From assembly GCA_963921825.1 (NCBI GenBank), contig OY997589.1, forward strand, positions 81,948,523 through 82,012,522: a stretch of DNA of 64,000 bases, written 5' to 3'. The translations under genes and the position numbers were made by a program. The DNA is from Erodium maritimum (Eukaryota > Streptophyta > Magnoliopsida > Geraniales > Geraniaceae). A model generated the notes under the pieces. That model saw only the letters and a list, made by a program, of their open reading frames with translations. It searched no databases and was not told where the DNA came from. Shown here piece after piece: positions 62,403 through 64,000 of the stretch (positions are counted from its first letter, which is position 1; every line of letters starts with the position of its first letter).

Positions 62403-62942
62403 TTTTTTTTATAAGCTCGAAAATTTTATTAATAAGACTAAGTCCATAATGGAATTAGAATGTCATGCTTCAAGAAGAAACATGGAAGATACCAACGATT
62501 ACAAGGGGGCTCCAGCAAAAGGAGCCAAAATGCTTAACCTTTTAAAGAAAAAGAAAACAAAGAGCAGTAAAAACTCATAAAAACACAGGAAAACAGCTAA
62601 TCCTCGACACCCGAGGTTAACTCCGATCCTTCGCATTCTTCTTGGCGGCTAACTCACGGATTGAAGTCCATGCGTCAACGCCCTGAGAAGAAGTTACGAT
62701 CTGAGTGTTCCCGGTTCTAACTTGCTCAATTTGTTTCCCAACATCGACTGGACGGATATACCGCTCGCGATCAGAGATCTTCAGCTTGCACTGCATGGTA
62801 TAAAACTCCGTCAAGTATTTAGGTGGCCGGCTCACACGCTTGGGCTGCATGAGAACATCCTTCCACGGGGAAGAATGGCCCGTGGAAGCAATACCAGACT
62901 CAGATGAGTCATGTATAGGTTCAGCATCAAGCCCTTTAGGAA
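62403..62942 (-). mobile_element. 5'-truncated RRM-type half-LINE, minus orientation
   Basis: A 540-bp insertion is flanked by GAAATAAAGACAT on both sides (62390-62402 and 62943-62955). Its A tail is on the left. The end read on the minus strand, TTATTAATAAAATTTTCGAG followed by CTTATAAAAAAAA, closely matches the 3' end of the RRM-type element at 12697-14498. Confidence 0.8.
62617..62942 (-). pseudogene. LINE ORF1 C-terminus (partial)
   Basis: A minus-strand frame enters from the truncated 5' end and stops at 62617. It contains KRVSRPPKYLTEFYTMQC and ends with SSQGVDAWTSIRELAAKKNA, the counterpart of SSSGLDAWTQVRALAAKKKA in the element at 12697. The RRM itself is lost through 5' truncation. 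The upstream codons to 63036 belong to flanking DNA. Confidence 0.75.
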
Positions 62943-63031
62943 GAAATAAAGACATTACATGCGTAGTAATTCTTAGATTGACCGTTCTTGATTTGCAACT
63001 CTGCGAAATAAAGACATTACATGCGTAATTA

Positions 63032-64000
63032 TTCAATGTGCTTATACCTAATTATAGAGCCATCATCTCTTTCAAGATTGTTAGAGCCAAAAACTCAAAC
63101 TTATGGTTGAAAGATCAACATTATAGTTATATTTTAAAACGCAATCTGACGGACAAACCTATTCACAAGTTTGTAAGTGGATTATTTAGAAGAAGAGATG
63201 CGTCATTCGAAAAGAGAGATAAGACTGGCCAATTTATCGCAATTTTAGTAAACTGAGAAAAAAATTGGTTATTTTTTGTTAATAGTGAGATTTGAAAACA
63301 TATCTATGAGTTATCAAGCTATAACTCAACCAAAAATTCAAATTTATATCTATGAGTTATCTAGTTATGACGAAATTTATAATCGTTGTCAACATGGCCC
63401 TAATAGTAAGTGATGCATTCCCCATTTCTTTATAGACGAATTCGATGCATCTCGGCTTCTGCTTCATAGTATCGAAGTACTGGACGATGAAACTTTCGTT
63501 CAAATCACTCGGCTAAGCTACTAATTATCCCAACTATCCGTCCTGATAAATCATAACAAAAATGGCTGTAGAAGATGCTCTAAAGTATATATCAATAATT
63601 TTGAATTTATACCATATTAAAACTCACGTTGGAAGAATTAACATGCTAAATTATCTTGCTTTATAAACGTACTTTAGAAACCAACAAAGTGAATCTGTTT
63701 TCTTTTCATGGGGTCAAATCACAAGAAAGGGGCATCATGCTCATAATATTATACCTTTACACCTTCAAGATCAATTTTAAAAATGCTTGTTCGGGGAAAA
63801 TAGAAAAAAGAATTGATAAACTCAATTAAAAATTGCAGTTTATATTTGTTTTACTACTTGTAAATATATACTAATAATTTTTTTTACAAATAAATCTATG
63901 TTAGATTTAAATGGTAATTGTGGTTTAAGAATGTGATTCATTAGATTTTTAGTGATGTCGTGCTTTTACTTTTTGACGTGGGAATGATATTTATTAAATA
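63032..64000. other. Gene-free AT-rich spacer to window end
   Basis: AT-rich. Repeated TATCTATGAGTTATC words near 63300-63360. No gene recognised. Confidence 0.45.

Larger units (their letters stand above)
62358..63031. repeat. 60-bp dimer interrupted by a retroposon
   Basis: The unit CTTAGATT(A/G)ACCGTTCTTG, continuing to AAATAAAGACATTACATGCG, occurs twice. One copy is complete at about 62972-63031. The other is split by the insertion at 62403-62942, with parts at 62358-62402 and 62943-62971. Confidence 0.7.

Overview
This window is nuclear DNA from a flowering plant, most likely a eudicot and possibly a transposon-expanded Brassicaceae. It holds only three cellular genes, all on the + strand in its first 26 kb, with GT-AG introns. 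They are the last two exons of the class III phosphatidylinositol 3-kinase VPS34 (289-1047), a complete six-coding-exon ARF1-type GTPase (3725-7048) with a large leader intron, and a complete four-exon galactinol synthase (21063-25787). The order VPS34-ARF1-GolS resembles the union of two Arabidopsis neighbourhoods (VPS34 near GolS4, and ARF1 next to GolS1, recalled from memory). The window may therefore preserve an ancestral gene order.

Almost everything else is mobile DNA in various states of decay. The commonest class is non-LTR (target-primed) retroposons, recognised by A-rich tails and 10-20 bp target-site duplications (TSDs) that I located by eye at 1195-1613, 9048-10985, 12697-14498, 18849-20285, 23948-25425 (inside GolS intron 3), 34580-35871, 35882-38389, 51534-52851, 54099-55554, 56668-59184 and 62403-62942. 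Several carry LINE ORF1-like sequence (DUF4283 plus CCHC zinc knuckle, or an RRM) and their own 3' ends, but no endonuclease or reverse transcriptase. Two such copies are almost the same length (2,508 and 2,517 bp), so they look like a propagating ORF1-only 'half-LINE' lineage rather than random truncations. The only LINE reverse transcriptase is a broken piece at about 26880-28800.

The other elements are two non-autonomous Mutator-like elements with long terminal inverted repeats (17030-18604 and 28864-30092) filled with a GTTGATAAA-type minisatellite; a foldback MITE at 34148-34579 whose right end was hit twice by half-LINEs; a hairpin MITE in the last VPS34 intron; and a complete-ended Ty1/copia element on the minus strand (45760-50300) with LTRs, tRNA-iMet primer site and poly-G polypurine tract, whose Gag capsid region is missing and whose pol is broken by stops and frameshifts.

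From 26 to 64 kb I see no functional cellular gene. The AT-rich spacers between elements, a 17-unit minisatellite at 60469-60895 and remnants I could not classify are listed separately. All coordinates come from reading the sequence; no alignment or database search was possible.
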